The position numbers and the translations under genes are program-made. DNA of 64,000 nt from Stichopus chloronotus (taxonomy: Eukaryota; Echinodermata; Holothuroidea; Aspidochirotida; Stichopodidae), in the NCBI GenBank assembly GCA_021234535.1, contig SFZH01000008.1, positions 22,097,091-22,161,090 of the forward strand, given 5' to 3'. The notes beneath the pieces were generated by a model that had not been told where the DNA came from, searched no databases, and saw nothing but the letters and a program-made list of their open reading frames with translations. This document shows, one piece after another, positions 50,026 through 62,118 of this stretch. The number at the start of each line of letters is the position of its first letter. Position 1 is the first letter of the stretch.

Positions 50026-53000
50026 TAACAAATTCAAACAATGGTTAAATTATGACATATTATAGCCATGGTTCCGTGAGTCAGTGAGGAGTGACACATG
50101 TATGAAGTCTGAATTGGGATCAATAAGAAACCATATATGGATATTACTTTTGTGATTATTTTCATAATTTCTCACAATTCATACACAATTTTGAAGTTCA
50201 GTATTGTAGCTTCACTAAAAGGCCAGCAGGAAATCAACGGAGTTCCATTGAAGACTATCGACTATAGCAACAAAGTTACACAGTTGGTGTAGAGTACAGT
50301 ATGTTACAATTCAAGGCAAATGACGATAAATGTTGTTAAGTACCTTGCTATTGATTGACACTGCTGCTGGTTGTCAGCAGACTGTAAACAACGTTAAACT
50401 TACTTAAAAGTAAATGGTTGTTAGATCAATACTAGGTCTACATATTATGACTAACAAATTTGGAAAAATGGAAGAAATTTGTAATTAATAGAAAAAGACA
50501 GGCAGATGCTTTGTAAGTTCAGTTCAATGGCAGATTGTGATGGATAGCTATAAATGTTCACCATATTAACTTTATACACCAACATTGTACACTGCATTCA
50601 CTAAATACCAAAGAGCAACAAATGAATATTAAACTTTATAAAAAATAAAATGTTCACATAATTTTTGAGGTGGACGGTGCTTCATATGATCAGGGAGCTG
50701 TCTTCCAACTCACTGATAAAATGAAATATATTTTTTCCCCAACGTTACATGTTTTCTCCCCATTTCTGGTTGCAGTTACTATCACTGAAACTATCTCCAG
50801 TCAGCCAATCGTCACGGGATATCATACATGCTTACACCTTCTCAAGAAGAACATACCCTAACCATTATGGTTTATCTGGATATCACATCATGTTCTATCA
50901 TGCGAAAAAAGTTCTTCTCAAGACACGATTTAAGCATATTATGTGCACTACTGTACGTGAGGACTAGGTGCCACAGTAGACCAACGTAATTCAAGTTGTT
51001 GAATCACCCAGAAGTTTCAACTCACTGCAAATACAAACTTGTATCAAAATGCCATTCCAAATGGCTTAAATTGATGTACAATATCAGCTTCTGTAGTTCA
51101 ATGCATTACTTCCTCATAGCTAACATACTGCATAGCCCACCTACAATTATCTCCATAATAGGGATGATTCTAAGGTTAATCAACACTGGACCTGTGCATT
51201 AACTAATGCACCGTTGGGGGTTAATTTCATACACAGTGAGATTTTAATGCAAAGACAAAAATGAAATTTTGGCTATGTGAATAACCACATTTTCATTAAA
51301 ACCAACCACGAGAAAGGAGAACACGAGTAATTGCTGTAGATGTGGATAATGTTCGTGAATGATTGACATGACAAAACACTGTTGCTCTATATGGTTTGAT
51401 TGTATTCATCCGCCAGTGATTTAACTCAAAACATGACCATGATTTATTTGAGGATAATGCATGGTCACCTTACTGTAATAGGTCTCAATAGGAGTTGAGG
51501 ATATACTGTATATACCAAGTATGGATAAAAGTTCCCCTTTAAAAGTATAGAAGGCTTATATTCTGTACACCTAGCCCTTTATGGTGTTTTGTAATGATCA
51601 CATTCATGCAGTCATGTACATGATGATGTGTAAACCTGAATTATGGTGATAATGACATCTCTCTCAATGTTATATACTTACAAATTAATCTTCAATTAAA
51701 TTTACATTATTTTAAGGATGTTTGATCTCTCTAGAGAATATTAATCACTCATATCTACTAATTGTCACAATGTCTGTGACTTGGGTAGAAATATCATTGT
51801 GTGCTACAGTACATTCAGACTTTAGGCCAAAATGGAGGGCCATTGTTTTTATGCCATTTCAATAATTGCAACAAAAAGGACAAAAAATTAACTCTTCCAC
51901 ATAAATTCACAGAATTAACAAATGTTGTATAAATTAAGTTGCTAGTATCACACATCTGAGTATATTTCACAGAATTAATTTTGCAAGGGAAAATAATTAC
52001 ATGCTGTATAAAAAAGTTTCCTGAATAAGCTTTTCAAACTAAAGCATCAAAAGAAGATGGCAGCAACTGATTGATAGTCAAAAACAAGTGTTTGTAATTG
52101 TGAACAGCAAAAATCAAAGAAATACATTTTTAAAAGAGACATTCACAAAGCCAATCAAGAATTAATTGGATCAAGTCACCAACTGACTGAGAACAGATGA
52201 ATGGTAGCTGTCATAGATTCTGCTCCTGGGATCTACATCTCATGCTATGCACTGTTGTTTATTGTATTGTGGAATTGAAGTTACTGTAAGTGCAGTCTTC
52301 TGTGTTTAGTTCTCTTGTATGTACAGTTTGTGTAACCTTTGTATTGTCTATGCATGTACAATTGACGAATACAGTACATCCAGCCATTGCTTGGCCAGTA
52401 ATTTGCTCACTGGAAAAGTGGGTAGTTTTCTTTACGTTCCTGTATGTTTCAAGACCATCAGCAAAAAAAGGGAATTTAGAATTTCTTGGACAACAGCCAT
52501 GAGAATACACTCACTGCCTCATATCTTCAATGGTGAATTTACACATTTCTAGCTGCTAGGACTGACAAACGTAAATATCATTTAAATGTTCCTGTATTAG
52601 TACATTGCAAGTCTAGAAACAGTTGGCTGTTCATTGTGACAAAGAACTGTGCAACCTCTGAGGTTGGTTAAGCTGCAGTATTTGCTATACATTACCTCAC
52701 CACAATAGGATATTATTATTCTACATTTTTTGAATGTCTATTTCTTGTACTTTCCCTTTTCAACATTGGTAAAATATAATATTCTGAAAACTGTATTAAT
52801 GTTGCTTGGCCAATCTTCTGCCATACTGAAATGGTTTTGAACCTTACAATGCAGTAGCTGTTCTACTTCAAGTTGTGAAAAACCCATACGTTTATATTTT
52901 TAATACTGCTTGTATTGACCATCCAACATGCTACAGAATTTCACAGAAATCAGATTTAATTGTCAACAATTTTCAAACAGAACTTGGACCCAAATTGGTG

Positions 53001-55685
53001 GCTTCAGAACAGTGGGTTTCAAGCCCTTGAAAACAGCAACTTGTAATGTGTACATGAGAGGGAGATTGTTCTGTGACATTGGGGATTCAAGTAACTTTAA
53101 TGGAGTTTATTAAACTAAATATGGACAGTTCACTGATGCTAAACAAGATACCTGTATGCATAGTAGACTGGTCATAGTTTTACAGATGCATGGCCAATAA
53201 CTGTCATCTCTTGCTTTTGATGGTTTAACACCATTTCAAGAAATACCTGTTTTAACATTGTTGTATAAAAAATTTCTAAGTTATGTAAAACTCTTTCCCT
53301 GTATATCAGCTACAGCTATTGAGTCTGGTTCATGCAAGAAGAATAGACTGCCCCATGGAACACAGGAAGTTCATAAACTGTCATGTAATGTCAACTGGAA
53401 AGAGTAAGCTACTGTAGAGCACCAGAAAGTTAGTCAACTGTCACTTAACATGTCAAAAGTTGTTTATTATTTAGACAAGTGAGATGTTTTTGTACTTACA
53501 GTGTCACCACTCAGATAATCATGCAAAGAAAAAGGTTAATACAATGTCATTCAATAAATCTGAGAGTGATTTTAGCAACCTCCCAATCCTGGCAATCCAA
53601 ATTTGAATAACAAATGAAGGAACTACTAGATGCTGTATGTACATTTTATTTATCACCAACAAAAACCAATGTAATTAACTGACGGCCAGCATGTTAGTCA
53701 AGGTGATCTAGTTCAGCCTCCAGCACATTATGCTAGTGACTTGGAAACAAACATATCAATATTCATACAAACTCTAAATTTGCACTTACACTGTTTGTAC
53801 AACACTGTGCTATGTTTTTTGATAATGTACAGAACATGAGGTGTAAGAATTAGCAGCTTTGGAGAGTCTTTTAATTCACAGTATTGGAAGGTTTTTCATT
53901 ACAACACTGTACTGTATATATAGCAGAAGTACAACAGCCACTGCAGACTTGACTCTCAGTAGCTAAATTTTAGTTCCATTGAACTCTCCTCCTAATGAAC
54001 ACATGTTGGTCTGTTTGTTCCTCTCAGAGTCCTACTAATTAGACTCTGTGGGGGGGGGGGGGGGAGGGGGGAGAAGAGGTGGAGGATGTGGATGTCACAA
54101 TACTGAGAGGAGTCACCTTTGCCAATACGTTGGTCCACCCTGAAATGTGGTAAGTGTGCGGCACTCCCTGTGGAAATACCCACAATGAAACACATGTATT
54201 TAATGCATTTCTTTTGGAAATTAGTCTATAATTGGACAAGCAGACCACGGTACAGTTATTTTTATACCTTTTCACAACTGTAAGATGTACAGCCAGTCTT
54301 TTAGTGCACTTTTGAAAACACAAAAATAACAGCACATCCTGCTTTAATTTTCCAACGATCATTTTCTATCCAGTATTGCGACAGATACTGTAGCACTGCA
54401 GTGTATCTCACTAACAAAACATACGAATTAGTATTATTGAAGTGAATTACTGTAAGTGACATTAGTGTTAAAACTAACATGACATTTCACAATCTAATCC
54501 TGTTTGATAGACCATATATATACCAGTTGCTAATTTAAAGAAGTCTGCACTGACTGTGTTGAACTATTACCACAGAACGTTTTGTAATTGATGGACAGAG
54601 AACATACAGGACTACACAGTGACAGTAATATTGTGTGCCTGTAGATAAAATTGAACAAGAATTTGTATACGTCTACCTTAATGGTTCAGTGCATTGTTGC
54701 TTACAAAGAATATTAATGAATGGATACAATTACACAGACAAACAACAGAGATGTTCAACCTTTCCAAGGTAGAATAAAATTGAAAGGTACACAAGAATAT
54801 CAAATGAAGAGCATATAGTAGATTATTGATGCCTCAGTGGTAAGAGACTACGGTTAAAATCAAAAGAGCCTCTTTTATCTTATTGTTGCAAAAAATACAT
54901 CAATATCATCAAGTACTAACAATCTTGACAAAATTGCAAAAAACTCAAAAGTCAACAATAATAATCAAATATGGAATCAGGGCTAGAGATACTGCACTGT
55001 ACAGCATTAAGTGTAGTGTGGAGACAAGGTAGGTTAATTGGCAGCTACATGTGTGTACACACAGACAGAGTGGTAAATACACAACATGCTGTACAGTAGT
55101 ACAGTATGCATAGCAAATATCAATGAAGTGTAGGTGTCCATGTTTATGAGTGCTATAGTCACTCTGAATGTGGTGTTTAGTACAACAATACTGTCCACGA
55201 AACATCTCATGCATACATACCAAGCCAATATCCTATTAACAGGCACTGGTTACCTAGCAACAACATGCATAAATTCTGAAAGTGAAACAATGACATTTCT
55301 TCTGAAAACCAGTTTGTTTACTTATACAGTAAATCAAGAGAAATGACTGAATCTGCTTCTGATTTCAAGATCACTTAATGATGCAGTTCAAGTATCACAG
55401 TACATGATACAATATAATTACCACACTAAGCACACACACTATTACACTGAAGAGAACTGTGAGAGCCAGCATGTATTTCAGGACTGTAATATATCACAGA
55501 ATTAGGTTCTGTAATGCAAGATGATAGTGTGATTGACAAAGATCAGACTCGGTTTTAACATCTCTGTTAGACGAGAATGCAATGAAAAGTGGCTAATTAA
55601 CACCACCTCCATTCAAGTGAATGTACCATACTGTGTATACAACAAGCTGAATCTATGTTGGTACTGCACGTGAAACGCTGGCTGG
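50026..55685. other. Long unassigned intergenic stretch
   Basis: About 5.7 kb of AT-rich DNA. A poly-G tract followed by GAGGGGGGAGAAGAGG lies at 54049-54076. Scattered frames of 60-107 codons overlap on both strands and show no family signature, splice pattern or codon bias. No transfer RNA or other RNA gene is recognised. The distal part of the PDE6D 3' untranslated region could in principle reach in from the right. Confidence 0.5.
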
Positions 55686-55689
55686 CTGG

Positions 55690-56205
55690 TAGCGTGCCTG
55701 CCTGACACACTGGCTAACACATTGGTCGGCAATCACTTGGACTGCATCTAGTGGCACATACTCTACACACATTGCAATTGTAGTCCCTTGGATTGATGCT
55801 TTTGGCATGTACTGTACATTACACCACTGGCTGTCACTTGGATTGCAGCTTTTGGCATGTACATTATATTGGTATAACTTGGATGGAAGCTAGTGGCTTC
55901 ATTATATTGACTATCACTTGGATTGAAGCCATGCACTGGCTGTCACTTGGATTGAAGCGAGTGGTATGAACATTACATTGGCTGTGTTTTGGATTAATGC
56001 TAGTGGTATGAACATAACATTGGCTGTGTTTTTAGATTAGTGGTATGAACATTGCACTGGCTGTCACTTGGATTGAAGGTTGCAGCATTTACATTGCAAT
56101 GGCTGTTACTTTGAAGCTCATGTACATTACATTGCTAACACTTGGATTGATGCATGTACATTGTATCGGCTGTCACTTGGATTGCAGCTAGTGGCGTGTA
56201 TTTCA
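55690..56205 (+). repeat. Decayed ~46-bp tandem (GGCTGTCACTTGGATTGAAG)
   Basis: About 12 diverged copies of TTGGCTGTCACTTGGATTGA, AGCTAGTGG(T/C)ATG and (A/T)ACATTACA. Clear copies occur near 55730, 55825, 55910, 55940, 56055 and 56168. Confidence 0.8.
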
Positions 56206-56280
56206 CTTTTCTTTTATGCTTTGCTATCTCTTGTCCATTTTTGTAAAACATTTGACCTACATTACATTTTGCAGACATCT

Positions 56281-56286
56281 TTTATT
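56281..56286 (-). promoter_or_regulatory. Candidate poly(A) signal for PDE6D
   Basis: TTTATT on the plus strand gives AATAAA on the minus strand, about 810 bp past the PDE6D stop codon. It is the first canonical hexamer I noticed downstream. Such hexamers are common by chance in AT-rich DNA. Confidence 0.2.
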
Positions 56287-56434
56287 CACTGCCATATCGA
56301 TAGCTTCAAGAGTATTTAATAGTTGATTCACTTAGAGCTGTTGACAGATAGATTAACTTACAAAGAGAACAATATTAATAGATAATTAGTTACATGAATG
56401 ATGATGGCATCTGCTACTTTGTTAATACCTTCAT

Positions 56435-56790
56435 TAATAACATCTAAAATATCAGGCAGATCTGTTCATGAGTCAAAATGTAGCAAAATATCAAACATAC
56501 ATCTGTCCATCAGCAAAATGTAACAAAATGTGAGACAGGTCTGTTGATTAGCCAAAATAATGCAAAGTATCAGACTTATCGGCTCATTGGCCAGGATGTA
56601 GCAAATATATGATATTGGTCTGTTTAGTAGTCACTACAGGATTTTAAGATGGGTCTATTCACTGGCAAATATATAACAATTACTTATCACACATGTCCAA
56701 AATATAGCAAAATATCAGACAGGTTTGTTCACAAGTAATAAAATAACATACACATCTGTTCATTAGTTCACAGTGTTATATGGTACATCA
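56435..56790 (+). repeat. Decayed ~40-60-bp tandem (AGCAAAATATCAGACAGGTC)
   Basis: Six to seven diverged copies of the phrase CAAAATGTAGCAAAATATCA, then GACAGGTCTGTTCATTAGCC. It lies in the presumed 3' flank or untranslated region of PDE6D. Confidence 0.7.
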
Positions 56791-57095
56791 AATCTCAGTT
56801 GCTGGAATATAAACACAACATATCAAATTGAATGTTTTTCATACAATAGTATTATAATTATGTCCAATACACTTAAGTTTTCAAGGTGTTAATTGAATAC
56901 TGATACAAAAAACAATAACTCAAGAAAGAAACGACAAACTAGGAGCAAAACATAGGAAAATTGTTCCTTGGAGTGAATGATGACTGACTCATGTTACAAC
57001 AAAGAGTTGACCAATCTGATGATGAGGAGGGAGTAACCCAGTCTTTGAAGGCAAAAGATGAGTTTTGAAGACCAGAGCAGCTGACGGTAGCGCTG

Positions 57096-57206
<111 letters not shown>

Positions 57207-57740
57207 TCATGTCAACATACTAGACAATAAACGGTACTAAGTACCAATTGAAATTAAGACATAAAAAAAAAAAGAGTTTCATCAACTTTAATGTTTGAGT
57301 CCTGGGTAGTACTGTAGTTGTTTGAAGACTACTCAATTACCTGCTAAGTGAAAAATAGGTCACTTACAGGGAAAAAGGCGTTTGCTTTACAGAAAACAAC
57401 CACATTTTTGAAAACCAATATTTGTTGCTCACTAATAATTTGTTCACCCAATTTTTCAAAATTCAAATGATGCATCTTCATTACTCATGCCATGAACACC
57501 TTGTTTGAGTGCCTTAAACACCTACTATTGTGAATGACCACAATCTAGAGATCCCACTGAAGCAAACCAGGAAGTACACATCTCACAGGCTTGACTAAGC
57601 CATACAGTACAACATCTAGCAATTTCTAGACATGTTTTATGGCAAGGTCATTTATCACATGACATATTTTCAGCTATTTTATATTTACATGTATGATGTT
57701 ACCAAATCTTCTATATTTACACTGAATTAGACAAACTTAC

Positions 57741-57805
57741 GCTCCTCTTGAACGTTCCAGATTTGGAAATGTTTCAGCTCGTGCTATGATTTTTTTACTT
57801 CTCCT
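57741..57805 (-). other. Exon-like 65-nt sequence in the PDE6D intron (possible poison exon)
   Basis: On the minus strand, TGTCTTGTTGAATGCAG precedes and GTAAGTTTG follows a 65-nt segment. Both splice signals look better than the real donor upstream. It is open in one frame (RRSKKIIARAETFPNLERS...) and that frame would even join the last exon in phase. However, human PDE6D has no such peptide. Splicing it after the upstream exon would read R-G-E-V-K-K-S and stop at 57786-57784. If used, it would truncate the protein. Confidence 0.35.
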
Positions 57806-57966
57806 CTGCATTCAACAAGACACAACCATACTATTTAGCTGAAAAGTTTGAAATGTATGATGTTACCAATATCTTTTTAGTAAGGTGAATACTTACTGTA
57901 CCAATCTCTGCAATCATTTACAATATGTTAAACTTAATAACCTTCTTTCTGCTCCTATATCACTGT

Positions 57967-58325
57967 AGTAATAATGGTGCCCCACAAGGAACTGTGCTTG
58001 CACCTTTTCTGTTTACAATATACACCTCAGATTACCAGGCCTGTATAACCCTAATCAGCGTGTTCTTGTTAAGTTTGCCGATGACTCAGCTCTTAGTGGT
58101 CTCATCTCAAACAATTAATGACATGACAATTAATTATATCATCAGTGAAATATATACGTTTTTCAATTACTGTGAGGCTAACTTTCTAGAACTAACTTTT
58201 TAGAACTAAGCCTATCAAAAGTTACAGCAATGATCAGTGATTATAGAATAAAACATAGGCTGGTACGGTACCTGGCCCTGTTAAAATTAGGGATAAATCT
58301 GTTGAGCGGCTTAGTGGAAGTACCT
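57967..58325 (+). pseudogene. LINE reverse-transcriptase fragment, frameshifted
   Basis: The fragment starts in frame with SNNGAPQGTVLAPFLFTIYT (57967 on), the region before the catalytic motif of CR1/L2/Rex1-type non-LTR reverse transcriptases. After a frameshift near 58050 it reads VLVKFADDSALSGLISNN and a stop; the FADD catalytic box is at 58074-58085. After a second shift it reads FNYCEANFLELT (58162 on), and further on GPVKIRDKSVERL (58274 on). At least two frameshifts and a stop show it is dead. It is antisense to PDE6D, within its intron, and has no 5' or 3' remainder of the element next to it. The MITE follows it 18 bp downstream. Confidence 0.88.
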
Positions 58326-58342
58326 TAATGTTCCAATCGATA

Positions 58343-58607
58343 TAAGCTTCCACGGTTTGTCAAAAAACGATAACCGGTATAATCAGACCCATAATAATCG
58401 TAGTACTTACGACTATAACCGGTTTTTTCTTGCACCGACAGTGTGTAAACAATGTGCTTATGAGGCTACAATGCACAAGAACTCTAAATTTTACATATTT
58501 TTTGGTTACATTTAAATTTTTATATTTTTTCCAATGCAATGATCAAACCGTATCAGAGCCGGTTATTACTGGTATCGTTAAAATAACCGGTTTACCGTGA
58601 AAGCTTA
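58343..58607. mobile_element. CCGGTT-rich MITE with TAAGCTTYCACGG terminal repeats
   Basis: Terminal inverted repeats TAAGCTTCCACGG (58343) and CCGTGAAAGCTTA (ending 58607) bound a 265-bp element without coding capacity. Inside are several copies of an ATAACCGGTT-like motif in both orientations (about 58370, 58415, 58560 and 58583). Subterminal repeats like these are typical transposase-binding sites in hAT-like elements. Flanking CAATCGAT (58334-58341) and CAATCATG (58608-58615) could be a decayed 8-bp target duplication. The superfamily assignment is an inference. Confidence 0.7.
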
Positions 58608-59214
58608 CAATCATGTTGGTCGCTGTGAATCAGAGTGGGTTGTCGACTTTGTCACAAGCCACAGATCAAGAATCATTATCAATAACAATGGTAGCAGTCT
58701 TCCTATAAATTCATAGTGTTAGAAACTCTGTTGGGCAGGAAGTTTGTACCTACCATTGTGCTTATGAGAAGTTCATGTGAAAATGTCGAAAATGTGAATG
58801 TATGTGGTTTGGCATGGCTTAAATAGGTAAGTAGATATGTTCCTTGCATGGAATTCCCTTTCAATGCCTGTGACTGTTCTAAAGCTCAAGCAGCAATTGG
58901 AGAGAGGGTTTTATTGCTTCATTTTGAAGTTATGCTGGACTACCACATGAATAGTACATGTATGAATTCCAAGCCTGCAGAAAGGGAACAATGAAGGATA
59001 CAAAGTTCCGGATCTGACGGGCTAGGTGGCTCTACAAACTTTTTAAAAACATAGCAGGTCTCATTTACACCACCTGAAATGCCTGGCCAGAATGATCTAA
59101 GCTACGTGCAGGCTCATTTGGCAGAAAACTATACTTCCACAGTGCGATAATTGACAATGCCACCAGAGCAAGATACTATCACTACTTGGCAAGTTCAAAG
59201 ACCAAGGACGATGG
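58608..59214. other. Unassigned intronic sequence
   Basis: No continuation of the LINE fragment is recognisable and no other feature is seen. Confidence 0.5.
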
Positions 59215-60195
59215 AATTCTTGTATACTCATTGAGATACACCTACGTTCTTAATGGGAAATCTGCCAAGTTTTCCTTCTTGAGATATTGTGTTTACAATA
59301 GTTACACAATTTCACCCCTGATGACCTCAAATGATCTTCATAACCAAAGTTGAAAGTGATCTTGTAATCAATGTGGTACACTCACATACCACGTATGAAA
59401 TTTGTCCAAACTTCCCTTCTTGAGATAGAGTGCTTACAAGCATTTCACAGTTTGATCCTTCTTGACATAAAATGACCCTTTGACTTCCACCAAAATCAAA
59501 AGAGATGTTGTACTCCATGGTACACCAACATACCACATATGACATAAATTTGTCCAAGCTTCCCTTCTTGAGATTTGTGTTTACATGGTTTTCACAATTT
59601 GACCCCTCTTGACCCCAAATGACCTTTGACCGCTACAAAAAATTTAGAATTTCTGCACTTAATGTGGTACACCTATGTACCAAATATGAGACTTATCCAA
59701 GCTTTGTTTCTTGAGCTATTATTTTTACAAGGTTCTCACAATTTGATCCAGTTGACCCCAAATGACCTTTGACCTCCACCAAAAGCAATAGGAATCTTGC
59801 ACTTAATGTTGTACACTTACATATTAAATAGGAGATTTGTCCAATTTTCCTTCCTTGAGATATTGTGTTTACAAGATTTTCACAATTTGACCCCTGTTGA
59901 CCTAAAATGACCTTTGACTGCCACCAAAATCAATAGGGATCTTCTACTCAATGTAGTACACCTATACATTAAATATGAGATTTGTCCAAGTTTCCCTTCT
60001 TAAAGTATTGTGTTTACAAGATTTCCACAACTTGACCCTGTTGACCCTGAATGACCATTGACCTCCACCAAAAATAACAGGGTTCTTGCATTTAGTGTGG
60101 TACACCTATGTGCTACATATGAAATCTGTCCACTTCTCTTCTTGAGAAATCATGTTGACAAGGCAGCCGCCACAAACACACAGAGATACACCACC
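59215..60195 (+). repeat. DR1-motif tandem array, ~143-bp unit, ~6.5 copies
   Basis: The block TTTGTCCAAGTTTCCCTTCT, then TTGAGATATTGTGTTTACAA, recurs near 59260, 59400, 59546, 59690, 59832, 59976 and 60124. It is followed by TTCACAATTTGACCCC, GTTGACCCCAAATGACCTTT, GACCTCCACCAAAA and the TTGCACTTAATGTGGTACAC segment. TGACCTTTGACCT is perfect at 59763-59775; other copies differ by one or two bases (for example TGACCTTTGACCG and TGACCATTGACCT). The array ends in GCCACAAACACACAGAGATA. It lies in the PDE6D intron, opposite to the gene. Confidence 0.9.
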
Positions 60196-60699
60196 ACGTG
60201 ACTACAAAAATTATGATTTCATTGAAACCAAAAAAGAGGGGTATCAGACAGAACATAAATCAACATACTGGGTACAGTACAGCTCAAAGCTTATCAATGA
60301 ATGTGCATCCTTTTAGACATGCCACATCTGTGGGAGATCTACAGATGATCTGTCATTTCACAGTTAGTGGACTCACTTGCAAAAGTGGGAATTTTACTGT
60401 TGAGCTCTGTTTTGTTGAACATACACTACACTCACATCGCTATTGTGTGCAGTTGATCCTTAGAATAATAAGTCACCACAGTATTTATGTATCACAAGTA
60501 AAAATGACTTTTCTTGTGTATCAAGCTGTTTGTGCAAATAGCTAATGAAATAACACAGCCTGTTTTCAAGTGGACCTACATGTAACATACCGTAAGTGAC
60601 CACAATTACAGGAAGTGCTGCGTCAGCATAAAGGTACAGTAATGTTAGCTGCAAATTAACAAAACCGCACAAGCTGACAATATGGAAATTTTCAAAAGT
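60196..60699. other. Unassigned intronic sequence
   Basis: A 115-codon plus frame (60198-60545) has no recognisable domain or homologue that I know. It lies antisense in the PDE6D intron and is probably chance. Confidence 0.45.
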
Positions 60700-61870
60700 T
60701 GCTAGAAAACTTACTTGATTGATGTATGTAGAAAAATCCTAGCAGGTACAAATGTCTTCAAAATAACTTTTTACAACAAAATTCTACCTATTGATTGTCT
60801 ACATACTTTGGTTAAATACGGGCATTGTTTCCCGTTCCAAGAGAAGATATCAAGAACAGTATTTAACTTAACATTTCACAGAGCTAGGCCACTTGCGGTG
60901 CTTGATATGGAAGTCACCTGCATAACTACAGCTTTAAACCAGAAAGCCAAAAAGGCTTTGTGATTCCTTGCGACATGGTTATGTTATAACAAACATGAAT
61001 TATCCACATGACAAGTATGAGAGTTACTGCAGTTCTTGAAACAACACATTTGCCTTTAACCCCAAATAACCTTTATTTTGGTGACCTCAAATGACATTTG
61101 ATGTCCACTAAAAGCAATAGGGACCACCTTCCCAGTATGGGGAACCCACACATCAAGAATGACATCAGTCAACATAACATATGAAAATAATGTGTTAACA
61201 AGGTTTGACCTTGGGTGACCTCAAACGACCTTTGACCTCCACCAAAAATGATAACAGTCTTTTACTTAGTATATACAATCCATACATCAAGTATGACATC
61301 AGTCACAGTTATCCTTCTGGAGACATCACCATCGCATAGATTCCTTCTGCCTTCAGCAAGGAATCAAAAAAATACTGCAAAACTTTATTTCATTGATGTT
61401 GATGCAGAAAAACCATAACAGGCACAAGCCACAATGGCACTTCTTTTTTTGTTTATTATACAAAAAATCCTACAGGTACAGTATGTTTATGAAGTAATTT
61501 GGTATGTACAACATTAGCACAATTCATACTTAAGGGGGTTGTAACATAATGTTAGACAAAGCTAGGCAAGGTACTTGCTGGAAGTTGCCTGCACGATTGT
61601 AGCTCGCTAAATTACCCTCAAAACTTTATTTCATTGATGTAGAGATATCATAACAAGTAGCAATGTCCTAAAAATTATTTTTTGACATGAAAAGTCTAGT
61701 ACTGTAATTTGGTAGAATACTGTACAAGTACTATTTGCAAGCCTGTTTCATAGAATGTTCTCAACCTAACATTACACGAAGATAGGCTACAGTGATTTAC
61801 TTCACAAAATTACAGCAAAAGTTTATTTCACTGATGTGCATACATCATCACATTTAAAATATCATAAAAC
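60700..61870 (+). repeat. Decayed ~240-bp tandem (AAAACTTTATTTCATTGATGT)
   Basis: The anchor recurs near 60708, 61378, 61620 and 61816. A second block (GCTAGGCA..G..ACTTGC..GAAGT, then TGCCTGCA..A..GTAGCT) recurs about 180 bp into each unit (60884, 61560 and 61782). The array is interrupted by the DR1 member below. Not related by eye to the 240-bp family at the window start. Confidence 0.65.
61040..61340 (+). repeat. DR1-motif repeat nested in the 240-bp array
   Basis: The GGTGACCTCAAATGACATTTGATGTCCACTAAAAGCAATAGGG-like order (short blocks GGTGACCTCAAATGACATTT and AAAAGCAATAGGGA), then GGTGACCTCAAACGACCTTT and GACCTCCACCAAAAATGATA, matches the DR1 family in the same orientation as 59215-60195. 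It separates two units of the older array, so it was probably inserted into it. Confidence 0.7.
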
Positions 61871-62118
61871 TTTCCTACATAAAAACACTATGTGTTTTTT
61901 TAGCACGTTGGTAAAATTCTGACATTATTCGTAGACCTTTCCAATGACCAGTTGAATGTTGCACATACTACTGTACTTATCTAATGATAAATGAGTGTCC
62001 CACACAAGCACAATGGAGATATTGTTCTGTGCACTAGTCCAGGATCCATTCTGAGTAGTGGAATGCTTATGGAGTTAGCAAATGCTCTAAAATTCCTGAT
62101 AACTTTTGAGCTGTATTA

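Noticed and set aside
54825..54860. tRNA gene (GCCTCAGTGGTAAGAG followed by GGTTAAAATC)
   Set aside because: The box-A-like and box-B-like parts are too close, and no cloverleaf can be drawn.
57891..57912. An 11-nt microexon on the minus strand (TGCAG, 11 nt, GTAAGT)
   Set aside because: No PDE6D residues correspond to it and such a short exon has no other support.
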